Assembly: GCA_027488255.1 (NCBI GenBank)
Contig: JAIYBZ010000001.1
Location: 1 to 64,000 of the forward strand
Reading direction: 5' to 3'
DNA length: 64,000 nucleotides
Source of the DNA: Comamonadaceae bacterium
GTDB taxonomy: Bacteria; Pseudomonadota; Gammaproteobacteria; Burkholderiales; Burkholderiaceae_C
In this document: piece after piece, positions 52,673 through 63,567 of the stretch
Position numbering within the stretch: position 1 is the first letter of the stretch
Layout of the letters: every line of letters begins with the position of its first letter
Translations under genes and position numbers: made by a program
Notes under the pieces: generated by a model
The model's input: the letters and a program-made list of their open reading frames with translations, nothing else
What the model was told of the DNA's origin: nothing
Database searches by the model: none

Positions 52673-53665
52673 GTGAATCACATTATAGGGGCCAAGTCTG
52701 CCGATGCGACGCCTGCCGTTAAATGGTTGAAGGTGGATGAAGACTCGGCAGGGCAGCGCTTGGACAACTTTTTGATGCGGCATCTCAAAGGCGTGCCCAA
52801 AACGCATGTTTACCGCATCATCCGCAGTGGCGAAGTGCGCATCAACAAAGGCCGGGCCTCTGCGGAGACCCGTGTCGAGACCGGCGACGAAGTTCGCCTG
52901 CCACCGGTTCGAATTTCTGAAAAAGTCGCTGAAAAGGCCTCAAATCCTGCTCCGGGACGCGAATTTCCCTTGTTGCTTGAAGACGACGCACTGATGGCCA
53001 TCGACAAACCCGCAGGGGTTGCGGTGCATGGCGGGTCGGGGGTGAGTTTTGGGGTGATTGAGCAATTGAGGCAGGCCCGACCGCAGGCCAAGTTGCTCGA
53101 GTTGGTGCACCGACTGGACCGAGACACCAGCGGTATTTTGTTGGTCGCCAAAAAACGCAGCGCCCTCAAACACCTGCAAGATCAGTTCAGAGAACGCGAA
53201 ACTGGGAAAACCTATTTGGCCTTGGTTCAGGGCGATTGGCCGGCGAAACTCAAAGTCATCGACCAACCCTTGCACAAATTTTTGTTGCCGGATGGTGAGC
53301 GCCGTGTGAAGGTGACCACGCCCGAAGACCCCGATGGCATGCGCTCCATCACACTGGTGAAGGTGTCGCAGCGTTTGCCCGGCGCAACGCTGCTGGAAGT
53401 GACCATCAAAACCGGACGCACCCACCAAATCAGGGTGCACCTGGCTTCGCAGGGCCACCCGATTGCGGGTGATGACAAGTATGGCGATTTTGAGTGGAAT
53501 CGACAGCTGCAAAAATCGGCAGACCGTCCAGCCCTCAAACGGATGTTTTTGCATGCCTGGCGCTTGCAATTCAAACACCCGGTCACGGCCGAGCCGATCG
53601 CCTTGCAGGCCGATTTACCTCCTGAATTGAAAGCGTTTGTCGACCATGTCCACCCAAAAGAATGA
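52673..53665 (+). CDS. rluC: 23S rRNA pseudouridine synthase RluC-like
   Basis: The 330-residue protein has an N-terminal S4 RNA-binding domain (AGQRLDNFLMRHLKGVPKTHVYRII region) and an RluA-type catalytic domain with HRLDRDTSGILLVAKK and the C-terminal TGRTHQIRVHLASQGHPI. Divergent location next to rne is typical of rluC, which modifies 23S rRNA positions 955, 2504 and 2580 in E. coli. GTG 52673 is the likeliest start; TTG 52667 is an alternative and neither has a good Shine-Dalgarno. It overlaps the HAD gene by 20 bases. Confidence 0.92.
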   Translation: MNHIIGAKSADATPAVKWLKVDEDSAGQRLDNFLMRHLKGVPKTHVYRIIRSGEVRINKGRASAETRVETGDEVRLPPVRISEKVAEKASNPAPGREFPLLLEDDALMAIDKPAGVAVHGGSGVSFGVIEQLRQARPQAKLLELVHRLDRDTSGILLVAKKRSALKHLQDQFRERETGKTYLALVQGDWPAKLKVIDQPLHKFLLPDGERRVKVTTPEDPDGMRSITLVKVSQRLPGATLLEVTIKTGRTHQIRVHLASQGHPIAGDDKYGDFEWNRQLQKSADRPALKRMFLHAWRLQFKHPVTAEPIALQADLPPELKAFVDHVHPKE

Positions 53666-54326
53666 AGCCAGGCCTCGCCAATTTGACCTGATCGCCTTTG
53701 ATTGGGACGGCACACTTTTTGACTCCACCGCCATCATCACCCGCTGCATTCAACGTGCGGTGGTCGATGTGGGCGGACAAGAGCCGACGCGCGAGGCGGC
53801 ATCGTATGTGATTGGCATGGCCCTGATGCCCGCCTTGGCCCATGCCGCGCCCGATGTGCCCAAAGAGAAATACCCCGCTTTGGGCGAGCGTTACCGCCAC
53901 CACTACCTACAACACCAAAACGACATCAGCCTGTTTGAAGGCGTGTTGGATTTGTTGCACGACTTGAAAGCACGGCAACACTGGCTCACGGTCGCGACTG
54001 GCAAAAGTCGTCGTGGCTTGAACGAGGCCTTGCAGGCGGTGGAGTTGCGCAATACGTTTGACGGTTCGCGGACCGCCGACGAAACGGCGGGCAAGCCCCA
54101 CCCCAGGATGCTGCACGAGTTGATGCGCGAGTTTGGCGCAGACCCCGAGCGCACCTTGATGATTGGCGACACCACACACGACTTGCAGATGGCGCTGAAC
54201 GCCGGTTGCGCCAGTGTGGGGGTGAGTTATGGGGCACATGAGCCCGAAGCGTTTCATGCCCTGCAGCCACGCCATGTGGCGCACAGCGTGCGCGATTTGC
54301 ACGATTGGTTGTTGCAAAACGCTTGA
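53646..54326 (+). CDS. HAD-superfamily phosphatase (phosphoglycolate phosphatase-like)
   Basis: The 226-residue protein has the HAD catalytic motif FDWDGTLFDS near residue 19, motif II in VATGKSRRGL, the lysine in GKPHPRML and motif IV in MIGDTTHDLQMA. A helical cap sits between motifs I and II. It resembles the Gph/PpaX group, with a preference for small phosphates; the substrate is unknown. The ATG at 53646 lies inside the 3' end of rluC, so translation is probably coupled. Confidence 0.9.
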   Translation: MSTQKNEARPRQFDLIAFDWDGTLFDSTAIITRCIQRAVVDVGGQEPTREAASYVIGMALMPALAHAAPDVPKEKYPALGERYRHHYLQHQNDISLFEGVLDLLHDLKARQHWLTVATGKSRRGLNEALQAVELRNTFDGSRTADETAGKPHPRMLHELMREFGADPERTLMIGDTTHDLQMALNAGCASVGVSYGAHEPEAFHALQPRHVAHSVRDLHDWLLQNA

Positions 54327-54339
54327 AGAGGAGAAGACG

Positions 54340-54711
54340 ATGGCGATGGCGTCAATGATTCCTTTGTGCAGCAGTGCCGATTTGGTCCAAGGCGGCCGAG
54401 CGGTGCCGTTTGACATTGTTTATGCCGGTCAGACCTGCCGTGCATTTGCCATTCGCTACCAAGGCCAGGTGCATGCTTACCTGAACCGTTGTACCCATGT
54501 CGCGATGGAAATGGATTACCAGCCAGATCGCTTTTTTGACGACACCGGACGCTGGTTGTTGTGCGCCACGCATGGGGCCACATACCAGCCCGACACCGGG
54601 GCTTGCTCGGGTGGACCTTGTCGCGGCGGTCTCGTGAAAATAGACCTTTCCGAGCAGGACGGTGTGGTTCACTGGCATACTGCCTACAACTTAAAACCCC
54701 TTGAATTTTGA
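54340..54711 (+). CDS. Rieske [2Fe-2S] domain protein
   Basis: The 123-residue protein is a soluble Rieske ferredoxin-like domain. The cluster ligands are in CTHVAMEMD (Cys, His) and CATHGATY (Cys, His). It has no attached oxygenase domain. The start ATG 54340 follows GAGGAG. Sitting between a phosphatase and an S49 peptidase gene in a compact run (13-base and 2-base gaps), it is a conserved but unexplained neighbour in this operon. It might donate electrons to a partner encoded elsewhere. Confidence 0.88.
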   Translation: MAMASMIPLCSSADLVQGGRAVPFDIVYAGQTCRAFAIRYQGQVHAYLNRCTHVAMEMDYQPDRFFDDTGRWLLCATHGATYQPDTGACSGGPCRGGLVKIDLSEQDGVVHWHTAYNLKPLEF

Positions 54712-54713
54712 CC

Positions 54714-55721
54714 ATGCAAGACCCTCAGGACGTTCAGTCCAATCCGGCGCACTCTGAGCCCAGAGATGCTGCAGCCGCGCCGCCCACAACGCCAGATGAA
54801 GGCTGGGCTCGGCAAACGCTGACGCAGTTGGCCTTTGCCACTTTGAACGAACAAAAAACCGCCCGCCGCTGGAAAGTCGGTTTGCGTGTCGCTTGGTTGG
54901 TTTTGTTTGCGGTGGTGTTTTGGCAGGCGTTCAGTCTGAATTCACCCACCAACCACCCCAGTTTGCCGCACACGGCTATGGTTTCCATCGTGGGTGAAAT
55001 CGGTTCTGAAACCGAAGCCAGCGCAGAAAATGTCATGTCTTCCATGCGCTTGGCCTTGGAAGACCCCGGCTCTCAGGCCTTGGTCTTGCTGATCAATTCC
55101 CCCGGTGGCAGTCCCGTGCAGGCAGGGCTGATCAACGACGAAATCGTGCGGCTGCGGGCCTTGCACAACAAACCCATTTACGCCGTGGTGGAAGAGTCTT
55201 GTGCCTCGGCGGCGTATTACATTGCGGCAGCCGCAGACAAAATTTATGTCGACAAGGCCAGCATCGTGGGCAGCATTGGTGTGTTGATGGACGGTTTTGG
55301 TTTCACCGGCTTGATGGAAAAATTGGGCGTGGAGCGCCGCTTGATGACAGCCGGCGCTAACAAGGGTTTTCTTGATCCTTTCAGCCCACAAACAGAGGCG
55401 CAACGCAAGCACGGGCAAGCCATGCTGGACCAAATTCACAGCCAGTTCATCGAGGTCGTCAAAAAAGGCCGAGGCGATCGGCTGAAAGAAACGCCAGAGA
55501 TGTTCAGCGGCCTGTTTTGGAGTGGCCAGCAGGCCGTAGATTTGGGTCTGGCCGACAGTTTGGGCAGTCTCGATGGTGTGGCGCGTGAAGTGGTCAAGGC
55601 GCCGGATGTGATCGACTACACCCAGCGCGAAAACGTGGCCGAGCGCCTGGTCAAGCGCTTTGGCGCCGCCGTGGGTGAGGGCACAGTGCGCGCTTTGCGC
55701 AACAGCACAGGGCTGCGTTGA
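54714..55721 (+). CDS. S49 family signal peptide peptidase-like membrane protease
   Basis: The 335-residue protein has one N-terminal transmembrane helix (about residues 54-74) and an SppA-type serine-protease domain. Marks are LLINSPGGSPVQAG, the nucleophile serine in VEESCASAAYYIAAAADKI and the later SIVGSIGV. It would face the periplasm or membrane surface and digest signal peptides or membrane proteins, forming oligomeric rings. ATG 54714 follows the Rieske stop by two bases. It is the short, single-domain form, as in Bacillus SppA. Confidence 0.9.
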   Translation: MQDPQDVQSNPAHSEPRDAAAAPPTTPDEGWARQTLTQLAFATLNEQKTARRWKVGLRVAWLVLFAVVFWQAFSLNSPTNHPSLPHTAMVSIVGEIGSETEASAENVMSSMRLALEDPGSQALVLLINSPGGSPVQAGLINDEIVRLRALHNKPIYAVVEESCASAAYYIAAAADKIYVDKASIVGSIGVLMDGFGFTGLMEKLGVERRLMTAGANKGFLDPFSPQTEAQRKHGQAMLDQIHSQFIEVVKKGRGDRLKETPEMFSGLFWSGQQAVDLGLADSLGSLDGVAREVVKAPDVIDYTQRENVAERLVKRFGAAVGEGTVRALRNSTGLR

Positions 55722-55782
55722 TTCGGCCTTGCTGGATGGTCATTGACCCAAGAGAACTCCGGGCCGCTGGCCACTGGCGTTC

Positions 55783-56568
55783 TCAGGGGCCGATGGCAAA
55801 GACGGCGGGCGTGTGACCATCAGGGCCTTTCAGGCCCTTTTTCCATTGCGCCACCGTGTGGCTCTGAATTTGGGCGGAAGGCAGGGTCAGGCCACTGGCA
55901 ATCGCCAAACGTGTTTGGGCTTGCAAACTCTGCAACAGGCCGCTCAGCATGGCGGCGTTGCGATAGGGGGTTTCGATCCAGAGCTGCGTTTGCCCCGTTT
56001 TTTGGGCCAAAGATTCGAGTTGCTTCAAACGGCTGGCCCGTTCGCCAGCGTCTTGCGGTAAGTAACCCACAAACGCAAAATTTTGGCCATTGAGACCACT
56101 GGCCGCCAAGGCCAACAGCAAAGACACGGGACCCACCAAGGGCACCACAGCAATGCCCAGATCGTGCGCGGCACGCACGACCGAACTGCCGGGGTCGGCC
56201 ACGGCGGGCATGCCCGCTTCGCTGATCAAGCCGACGGTGTGGCCTTGCAAAGCGGCTGCCAGCAAAGGCTTGCCGTCAAAGCCAGATTGGTGATCGCCTT
56301 TTTTGTGCACATGACGGGGAAGTTCGGTGATGCTTTGCTCGGGCAGTGGCGCAATCAGCGGATGCGTTTCAGCGACCCGCTTTAAAAAAGCCCGGGTGGT
56401 TTTGGCGTTTTCACACACCCAATGCTGAATCCCTGCGGCCGCGGCCAAAGTGGCCTCGGGCAAGACCTGGGTGATGGGGGCTTGTTCTGCACAGCCAAAG
56501 TCCAAGGGCGTGGGCACCAAGACCAGACGGCCTTGTTGCCGGTTTGGTGAGGTCTGAGAGGGGTTCAC
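55783..56568 (-). CDS. SAM-dependent tetrapyrrole methylase-fold protein, RsmI-like
   Basis: The 261-residue protein resembles RsmI in its core SEAGMPAVADPGSSVVRAAHD and VPLVGPVSLLLALAASGL, and contains GYLPQDAGERASRL. RsmI 2'-O-methylates C1402 in 16S rRNA. This copy is a shorter, divergent RsmI-like paralogue that commonly sits next to maf in Burkholderiales, so the target is uncertain. It starts with GTG at 56568, overlapping the maf stop in GTGA. Confidence 0.82.
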   Translation of the reverse strand: MNPSQTSPNRQQGRLVLVPTPLDFGCAEQAPITQVLPEATLAAAAGIQHWVCENAKTTRAFLKRVAETHPLIAPLPEQSITELPRHVHKKGDHQSGFDGKPLLAAALQGHTVGLISEAGMPAVADPGSSVVRAAHDLGIAVVPLVGPVSLLLALAASGLNGQNFAFVGYLPQDAGERASRLKQLESLAQKTGQTQLWIETPYRNAAMLSGLLQSLQAQTRLAIASGLTLPSAQIQSHTVAQWKKGLKGPDGHTPAVFAIGP

Positions 56569-57212
56569 AGCAGCTTCACTCCAGCTTGGCGCAGCAGCCG
56601 TGCGGTGCGAATGAGGGGCAGGCCGACCAAGGCCGTCGGGTCGTCGTTGTCTATCGATTCCAGCAGGGCAATGCCCAGACCTTCACTTTTGGCACTGCCG
56701 GCACAGTCGTAGGGTTGTTCGGCGAGCAAGTAAGCCTCGATTTCGGCGTCGCTCAGATCCCGAAAAACCACCCGAACCTCGGCCAAATCCACTTGTTCAA
56801 AGCCGGTGCTCAGGCACACCACGGCCAATGCGGTTTGAAACACCACGGTTTTGCCGCGCATCAGCTGCAGTTGTTGCACCGCGCGGGCGTGTTCGCCAGG
56901 TTTGCCCAGAGCTTGTCCCGCCAAATCAGCCACTTGGTCGGAACCAATCACCACCGCCTCAGGGTGCCGTTGGGCGACGGCATGGGCTTTGGCCAAGGCC
57001 AATCGCAAGGCCAAATTTCGTGGCGTTTCCCCCAGTTGGGGCGTCTCATCCACGTTGGGGACGGCGATGCTGAACGGAATTCGCAAGCGTTCCATCAGCT
57101 CACGGCGGTAGCGAGAGCTCGAGCCGAGCACCACAGGCCGTTGGGCGGTCAAGGGGGCGCTGGCAGAGGAAAATGAGGCGGTCAAAGCAGAATCCAAGAT
57201 AAATTTGAACAA
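56565..57212 (-). CDS. Maf-like nucleotide pyrophosphatase (YceF class)
   Basis: The protein of about 210 residues has the Maf marks LGSSSRYRRELM, NVDETP, IGSDQVADL and GSAKSEGLGIALLESIDNDDPTALVGLP. Maf proteins hydrolyse non-canonical or m7G nucleotides. The YceF-type signature and the location next to yceD and rpmF match E. coli yceF. No ATG precedes the first motif; TTG 57212, behind AAGAGA, is the likeliest start, with TTG 57197 possible. It is divergent from yceD with a 22-bp gap. Confidence 0.87.
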   Translation of the reverse strand: MFKFILDSALTASFSSASAPLTAQRPVVLGSSSRYRRELMERLRIPFSIAVPNVDETPQLGETPRNLALRLALAKAHAVAQRHPEAVVIGSDQVADLAGQALGKPGEHARAVQQLQLMRGKTVVFQTALAVVCLSTGFEQVDLAEVRVVFRDLSDAEIEAYLLAEQPYDCAGSAKSEGLGIALLESIDNDDPTALVGLPLIRTARLLRQAGVKLL

Positions 57213-57234
57213 GTGATTCTCTTACACTGCAGCC

Positions 57235-57783
57235 ATGGAAAAAAAATTGGACCCTCAGCACTTGGATGTGCTGTCTTTTGCCCGCGATGGCCATGTTCTG
57301 CAAGGGCAAGGCGCGCTGGCCGACTGCTTGCGTCTAGACGAAGAAAAATACGGTGATGTTTTGCAAGCTGGCCCCGTGTTGTGGCGTTTGCAAGGACGAA
57401 CGGTGCCTCAATCCGGCGGCGCAGACCAAATATGGTTGGACTTGCAGGCCTCGGTGGCATTGCCCATGCAATGTCAGCGCTGCTTGACCCCTGTTTTGGA
57501 AACGGTGCAGGCCGAGCGTTCGTTTCGATTTGTCGCCGATGAAGCGACAGCGGCGGCTCTGGACGATGAGGCAGAAGAAGACATTTTGGTCTTGAGTCGC
57601 GACTTTGATGCCTGGACCCTGATCGAAGATGAACTGATTTTGGCCTTGCCCTTGGTGCCCTTGCACGAGGTTTGCCCTGAAAAAATCCCCATGTCGGCCG
57701 TTGACCCTGAGTTTGAGGCTGCCGCAGAGCGGCCCAACCCCTTTGGGGTTTTGGCCGGGCTGAAAACCGGGACCCCCAAATAG
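57235..57783 (+). CDS. yceD: YceD/DUF177 family protein, 23S rRNA accumulation
   Basis: The 182-residue protein has a paired-cysteine region with CQRCL near residue 82 and the later LVPLHEVCPE near residue 143. It includes a long acidic middle segment. The YceD (DUF177) family supports 23S rRNA accumulation and large-subunit assembly. The conserved neighbour rpmF follows after 138 bases, with a strong promoter between. Start ATG 57235 is the only sensible choice. Confidence 0.92.
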   Translation: MEKKLDPQHLDVLSFARDGHVLQGQGALADCLRLDEEKYGDVLQAGPVLWRLQGRTVPQSGGADQIWLDLQASVALPMQCQRCLTPVLETVQAERSFRFVADEATAAALDDEAEEDILVLSRDFDAWTLIEDELILALPLVPLHEVCPEKIPMSAVDPEFEAAAERPNPFGVLAGLKTGTPK

Positions 57784-57798
57784 TGCCCCAATCGGCAC

Positions 57799-57827
57799 TT
57801 CACAAGGGGTGTGGCTTAGGCTATAAT
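57799..57827 (+). promoter_or_regulatory. Strong sigma-70 promoter for rpmF
   Basis: TTCACA (57799-57804), a 17-base spacer and a perfect TATAAT (57822-57827). A short hairpin CCCTGT-TTTG-ACAGGG (57839-57854) lies in the leader. It drives rpmF and probably the downstream fatty-acid genes. Confidence 0.85.
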
Positions 57828-57921
57828 CTATGGCTTCGCCCTGTTTTGACAGGGGTGACACTCTCATTAACCAGAAGCTGCGTCAAGATTTGCGCGGCCT
57901 CCCAGCTTCCAAGGAGCCATC

Positions 57922-58104
57922 ATGGCTGTTCAGCAAAACAAAAAATCGCCTTCCAAGCGCGGTATGCACCGTTCGCACAACGCCCTGAATGTGCCCGGCA
58001 TCGCTGTCGAGCCCACCACTGGCGAAACACACCTGCGTCACCACATCAGCCCCAACGGTTTCTACCGTGGCCGTCAAGTGTTGAAAAACAAATCAGAAGC
58101 CTGA
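57922..58104 (+). CDS. rpmF: 50S ribosomal protein L32
   Basis: The 60-residue basic protein has the L32 marks [20 protein letters not shown] and [19 protein letters not shown]. This is the long-known form without the four-cysteine zinc motif. AAGGAG lies ahead of the ATG. It is cotranscribed with plsX and fab genes in many proteobacteria, although a terminator-like hairpin here may reduce read-through. Confidence 0.98.
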   Translation: MAVQQNKKSPSKRGMHRSHNALNVPGIAVEPTTGETHLRHHISPNGFYRGRQVLKNKSEA

Positions 58105-58131
58105 TCGGCTTCTGCCCCTCAGCCTCCACAG

Positions 58132-58166
58132 GCCCGGCGCTACTTCTTGAGTAGCCTCGGGCTTTT
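58132..58166 (+). terminator. Attenuator-like hairpin between rpmF and plsX
   Basis: GCCCG-gc-GCTAC (58132-58143) pairs with GTAGC-ct-CGGGC (58151-58162), an interrupted stem followed by four T. It probably gives partial termination, giving more L32 than PlsX. Confidence 0.6.
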
Positions 58167-58216
58167 GCATTTATGGCCTTCACTATTACTGGCCCGGTTT
58201 TCAGTCCAAGGATTAC

Positions 58217-59281
58217 ATGACCTCGCCCACCCCGATCACATTGGCTGTCGATTGCATGGGCGGCGACCACGGTCCCCGCGTCACGCTGGCGGCCTGCCGC
58301 CGATTCTTGTCCGCGCACCCGGATGCCCAATTGTTGCTGGTTGGGCGCGCCGAAGCATTGGCAGGGTTTGAAGACCCCCGCGCGCAAATCGTGGCGGCCA
58401 CTGAAGTGGTGGAAATGGATGACCCCCTTGAGGTCGCGTTGCGCAAGAAAAAAGACTCGTCCATGCGTGTGAGCATCGAGTTGGTGCGTGACGGCAAAGC
58501 GTCTGCCGCCGTTTCTGCCGGCAATACGGGGGCTTTGATGGCCATTGCCCGCTATGTGCTCAAAACCATGGAGGGCATTGACCGCCCGGCCATCGCCGGG
58601 CAGATGCCCAATTTCAAAGGCGGCGGTACGACCATGCTCGATTTGGGTGCCAATGTCGATTGCACGCCCGAACACTTGCTGCAGTTTGCCGTCATGGGCT
58701 CGGCCTTGGTTTCGGTGTTGCAAGACAAGCCCAGCCCCACGGTGGGTCTGCTGAATATTGGTGAAGAAGCCATTAAAGGCAATGAAATGATCAAAAAAAC
58801 AGCCGAATTGTTGCGATCTGCCGCTAATTCGGGTGATTTGACATTTCATGGCAATGTCGAGGGCAATGATATTTTCAAAGGCACCGTGGACATCGTGGTC
58901 TGTGATGGTTTTGTGGGCAATGTGGCCTTGAAAGCCAGCGAGGGACTGGCCACGATGATCAGTGGATTTTTGAAAACTGAGTTTTCTCGCAATATCTTCA
59001 CGAAAATTGCTGCTATTTTTGCTTATCCGGTGCTATCTGCGTTTAAAAACCGCGTGGACCACCGTCGCTACAACGGTGCTGCCCTGTTGGGCTTGCGCGG
59101 TTTGGTGTTCAAGAGCCATGGTTCGGCGGATGAGATCGCTTTTGAGACCGCGCTCAGCCGGGCTTATGATGCGTCCCGGAATCAATTGCTGGACCGTGTT
59201 CGTGAGCGCATCAACCATGCTGCCCCATTGCTGTTGGGCGCGCAGGCTGAGCGGGCCGAATCGGCGGTCACACCTGTATGA
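58217..59281 (+). CDS. plsX: Phosphate acyltransferase
   Basis: The 354-residue peripheral membrane enzyme makes acyl-phosphate from acyl-ACP for phospholipid synthesis. It has [54 protein letters not shown] and the late [14 protein letters not shown] precedes the ATG by five bases. Its stop overlaps the fabH start (ATGA). Confidence 0.97.
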   Translation: MTSPTPITLAVDCMGGDHGPRVTLAACRRFLSAHPDAQLLLVGRAEALAGFEDPRAQIVAATEVVEMDDPLEVALRKKKDSSMRVSIELVRDGKASAAVSAGNTGALMAIARYVLKTMEGIDRPAIAGQMPNFKGGGTTMLDLGANVDCTPEHLLQFAVMGSALVSVLQDKPSPTVGLLNIGEEAIKGNEMIKKTAELLRSAANSGDLTFHGNVEGNDIFKGTVDIVVCDGFVGNVALKASEGLATMISGFLKTEFSRNIFTKIAAIFAYPVLSAFKNRVDHRRYNGAALLGLRGLVFKSHGSADEIAFETALSRAYDASRNQLLDRVRERINHAAPLLLGAQAERAESAVTPV

Positions 59282-60255
59282 GAATTTTTTCACGCATTCT
59301 GGGCACGGGCAGTTACCTGCCTGAAAACCGGCTGACCAACGCCGATCTGGCCGCCCAACTGGCACAAGAAGGTGTCGAGACTTCAGACGATTGGATTGTG
59401 GAGCGCACGGGGATTCGCGCGCGGCACTTTGCGGCCGATACACAAGGCAGCAGTGATTTGGCCACCGAAGCCGCCAAAAAAGCATTGGCTGCAGCAGGCA
59501 TTTCGGCCGATGAACTCGACCTGATCATCGTGGCCACATCGACCCCGGACATGGTGTTTCCCTCGGTTGCCACCATGGTGCAACACAAACTGGGCGCGGC
59601 CGGTTGTCCCGCTTTTGATGTGCAAGCCGTCTGCAGTGGCTTCGTCTACGCCATGGCGATTGCTGACGCGATGATTCAGTCGGGCTCTGCGCGCCGCGCC
59701 TTGGTCATTGGTGCTGAAGTTTTTAGCCGCATCCTGGACTTCAAAGACCGCACCACATGTGTCTTGTTTGGCGATGGCGCGGGAGCCGTGGTGCTGGAGG
59801 CCAGCGAACAGCCGGGCATCTTGGCCACGGATTTGCATGCAGACGGCAAATACAAAGACATCTTGTGTGTGCCGGGCCATGTGAACAAGGGCCAAATTTT
59901 GGGTGACCCGGTGCTCAAGATGGATGGTCAAGCCGTTTTCAAATTGGCCGTGGGCGTGCTCGAAGAAACCGCGCGGGCCAGCTTGGCCAAGGCCAATTTA
60001 ACCGATGCCGACATTGACTGGCTGATTCCTCATCAAGCCAATATTCGCATCATGCAGAGCACTGCCAAAAAGCTCAAATTGGGGGCCGACAAAGTGGTGG
60101 TCACGGTCGACCAGCACGGCAATACCTCGGCGGCCTCTATTCCGCTGGCGCTGGACACGGCGGTGCGCGATGGCCGCATTCAGCGCGGCCAGACCCTCAT
60201 GCTGGAAGGCGTGGGCGGTGGATTTACTTGGGGCTCGGTGCTGCTGCGCTACTGA
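59278..60255 (+). CDS. fabH: Beta-ketoacyl-ACP synthase III
   Basis: The 325-residue enzyme starts fatty-acid synthesis from acetyl-CoA and malonyl-ACP. The nucleophile is Cys119 in [13 protein letters not shown], with the His in [11 protein letters not shown] and the Asn in [15 protein letters not shown]. Length and motifs are normal. Translational overlap with plsX and a 46-base gap to fabD are seen. Confidence 0.97.
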   Translation: MRIFSRILGTGSYLPENRLTNADLAAQLAQEGVETSDDWIVERTGIRARHFAADTQGSSDLATEAAKKALAAAGISADELDLIIVATSTPDMVFPSVATMVQHKLGAAGCPAFDVQAVCSGFVYAMAIADAMIQSGSARRALVIGAEVFSRILDFKDRTTCVLFGDGAGAVVLEASEQPGILATDLHADGKYKDILCVPGHVNKGQILGDPVLKMDGQAVFKLAVGVLEETARASLAKANLTDADIDWLIPHQANIRIMQSTAKKLKLGADKVVVTVDQHGNTSAASIPLALDTAVRDGRIQRGQTLMLEGVGGGFTWGSVLLRY

Positions 60256-60301
60256 TAAAGGGTGCTTGCACCCGTTTACTTCACAGATTCAAACTTTGCA
60301 C

Positions 60302-61248
60302 ATGACAACATTTGCTTTTGTTTTTCCAGGTCAGGGCTCCCAATCGGTGGGCATGCTGGATGCATGGGGTGATCACCCCGCCGTGGTTCAAACGCTTCAG
60401 GAAGCCTCAGAAGCGCTGGGCGAAGATGTGGCCAAGTTGATCCACGAAGGCCCCAAAGAAGCCTTGGCCTTGACCACCAACACCCAGCCGGTGATGCTGG
60501 TCTCGGCGGTGGCGGCTTATCGTGCTTGGTTGGCCGAAGGTGGGGCTCAGCCCGCGGTTGTCGCCGGCCATTCGTTGGGTGAATATTCGGCCTTGGTGGC
60601 GTCGGGCGTGTTGACGCTTTCTCAAGCTGCGCCCTTGGTGCGCTTGCGCGCCGCGGCCATGCAAGAGGCGGTGCCTGTGGGCGTCGGGGCCATGGCGGCC
60701 ATTTTGGGTTTGTCATCCGACAAAGTCATCGAAGGTTGTCAAGAGGCGCAAGCCACCTTTGGTGCCGGCAGCGCTGAAGTCGTCGAGGCCGTGAACTTCA
60801 ACGACGCCGCACAAACGGTGATCGCAGGCAGCAAAGCGGCCGTGGACAAGGCCTGTGAAGTGCTGAAGGGTTTGGGAGCCAAGCGCGCCCTGTTGTTGCC
60901 TGTCTCAGCGCCTTTTCACTCGAGCCTGATGAAGCCTGCCGCCGAAAAGTTGCGCGAAAAATTGGCCACTCTGACACTGGGCGCGGCGCAAATTCCCGTC
61001 ATCAACAACATCGACGTCGCCATCGAAACCGATGCCGATCGCATCCGTGACGCGTTGTACCGTCAAGCTTTTGGTCCGGTGCGGTGGGTGGAGTGTGTGC
61101 AAGCCATCAAGGCCCGTGGCGTGACCACTTTGGTTGAGTGTGGCCCCGGCAAAGTGCTGGCGGGCATGACCAAGCGCATCGATGCTGAATTGAATGGGGT
61201 GGCCTTGTATGACCCCAGCACATTGGCCGAAGTGAAAGGACTCCTCGC

Positions 61249-61252
<4 letters not shown>
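60302..61252 (+). CDS. fabD: Malonyl-CoA--ACP transacylase
   Basis: The 316-residue enzyme has FVFPGQGSQSVGM at the N-terminus, the catalytic serine in GHSLGEYSALVA near residue 92 and the catalytic histidine in PVSAPFHSSLM. The frame continues upstream to 60170 within fabH, but ATG 60302 gives the family start. The stop overlaps fabG by ATGA. Confidence 0.97.
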
Positions 61253-62291
<1,039 letters not shown>

Positions 62292-62297
62292 TCGACG

Positions 62298-63542
62298 ATG
62301 ACCCGGCGCCGCGTTGTTGTCACGGGTTTGGGATGCGTCAGCCCTGTGGGCAACACGGTTGCTGATGCATGGTCCAACCTGCTCGCCGGTCAGTCCGGTA
62401 TTGGTCCGATCACCCGTTTTGATGCATCAGCCATCGCTTGTCGCTTCGCCGGTGAAGTCAAAAACTTCGATCTCGAGTCCTACATCGGTGTCAAAGAGGC
62501 ACGCACGATGGACCGGTTCATCCACTACGGTGTGGCCGCGGCCACGCAGGCGATCCGCGATGCCGGTTTGCCCAGTGGCGATGCCCTGAGCGAAGACCAA
62601 GCCTGCCGTATGGGCGTGGTGATTGGCTCGGGTATCGGCGGGCTGCCGCTGATTGAAGAAACCCATACCGAATACATCGCGCGCGGTGCACGTCGCATCT
62701 CTCCCTTCTTTGTTCCCGCCTCGATCATCAACATGATCTCCGGTCATGTGTCGATGCGCAATGGTTTCAAAGGCCCTAACCTGTCGGTGGTCACGGCCTG
62801 CACCACGGGTTTGCATTCGATTGGCGAAGCCGGTCGTTTGATCGAATACGGCGATGCCGATGTGATGGTGGCCGGTGGCGCTGAAGGCTGCGTCTCGCCC
62901 TTGGGCGTGGGCGGCTTTGCCGCCATGCGTTTTTTGTCTACACGCAACGACGATCCCACTGCGGCTTCACGCCCCTGGGACAAAGACCGCGATGGCTTTG
63001 TGCTGGGCGAGGGTGCCGGTGTGATGGTGCTCGAAGAGTACGAACACGCCAAGGCGCGCGGTGCCAAAATTTATGCCGAGTTGGGTGGTTACGGCATGAG
63101 CGCCGATGCCGGGCACATGACCGCGCCCAATATGGATGGCCCACGCCGCGCCATGCTGAACGCATTGCGCAACGCGGGGGTCAACGCCGATCAAGTCCAT
63201 TACTTGAACGCCCATGGCACCTCAACACCGTTGGGTGACATCAACGAAACCAATGCCATCAAAGCCGCATTGGGCGAGCACGCTTACAAAACCGTGGTCA
63301 GTTCCACCAAGTCCATGACCGGTCACCTGCTGGGTGGCGCGGGGGGCATAGAAAGCGTGTTCACGGTCTTGGCCCTGCACCATCAAAAGGTGCCGCCCAC
63401 CATCAACCTGGACAACCCCGATCCCGAGTGCGATTTGGACTACTGTGCCCACACGGCGCGCGACATGAAAATCGATGTGGCCCTGAAAAACAACTTCGGA
63501 TTTGGCGGCACCAACGGTTCCTTGGTTTTTAAACGCATCTGA
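62298..63542 (+). CDS. fabF: Beta-ketoacyl-ACP synthase II
   Basis: The 414-residue condensing enzyme has the nucleophile Cys168 in [13 protein letters not shown], the histidines in [11 protein letters not shown] and [13 protein letters not shown], and the end [16 protein letters not shown]. FabF elongates acyl chains and controls unsaturated chain lengths with temperature. It ends the fatty-acid run; a terminator follows 32 bases after the stop. Confidence 0.97.
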   Translation: MTRRRVVVTGLGCVSPVGNTVADAWSNLLAGQSGIGPITRFDASAIACRFAGEVKNFDLESYIGVKEARTMDRFIHYGVAAATQAIRDAGLPSGDALSEDQACRMGVVIGSGIGGLPLIEETHTEYIARGARRISPFFVPASIINMISGHVSMRNGFKGPNLSVVTACTTGLHSIGEAGRLIEYGDADVMVAGGAEGCVSPLGVGGFAAMRFLSTRNDDPTAASRPWDKDRDGFVLGEGAGVMVLEEYEHAKARGAKIYAELGGYGMSADAGHMTAPNMDGPRRAMLNALRNAGVNADQVHYLNAHGTSTPLGDINETNAIKAALGEHAYKTVVSSTKSMTGHLLGGAGGIESVFTVLALHHQKVPPTINLDNPDPECDLDYCAHTARDMKIDVALKNNFGFGGTNGSLVFKRI

Positions 63543-63567
63543 CCCGCCCGAGTCCAAGGTCGACCTG

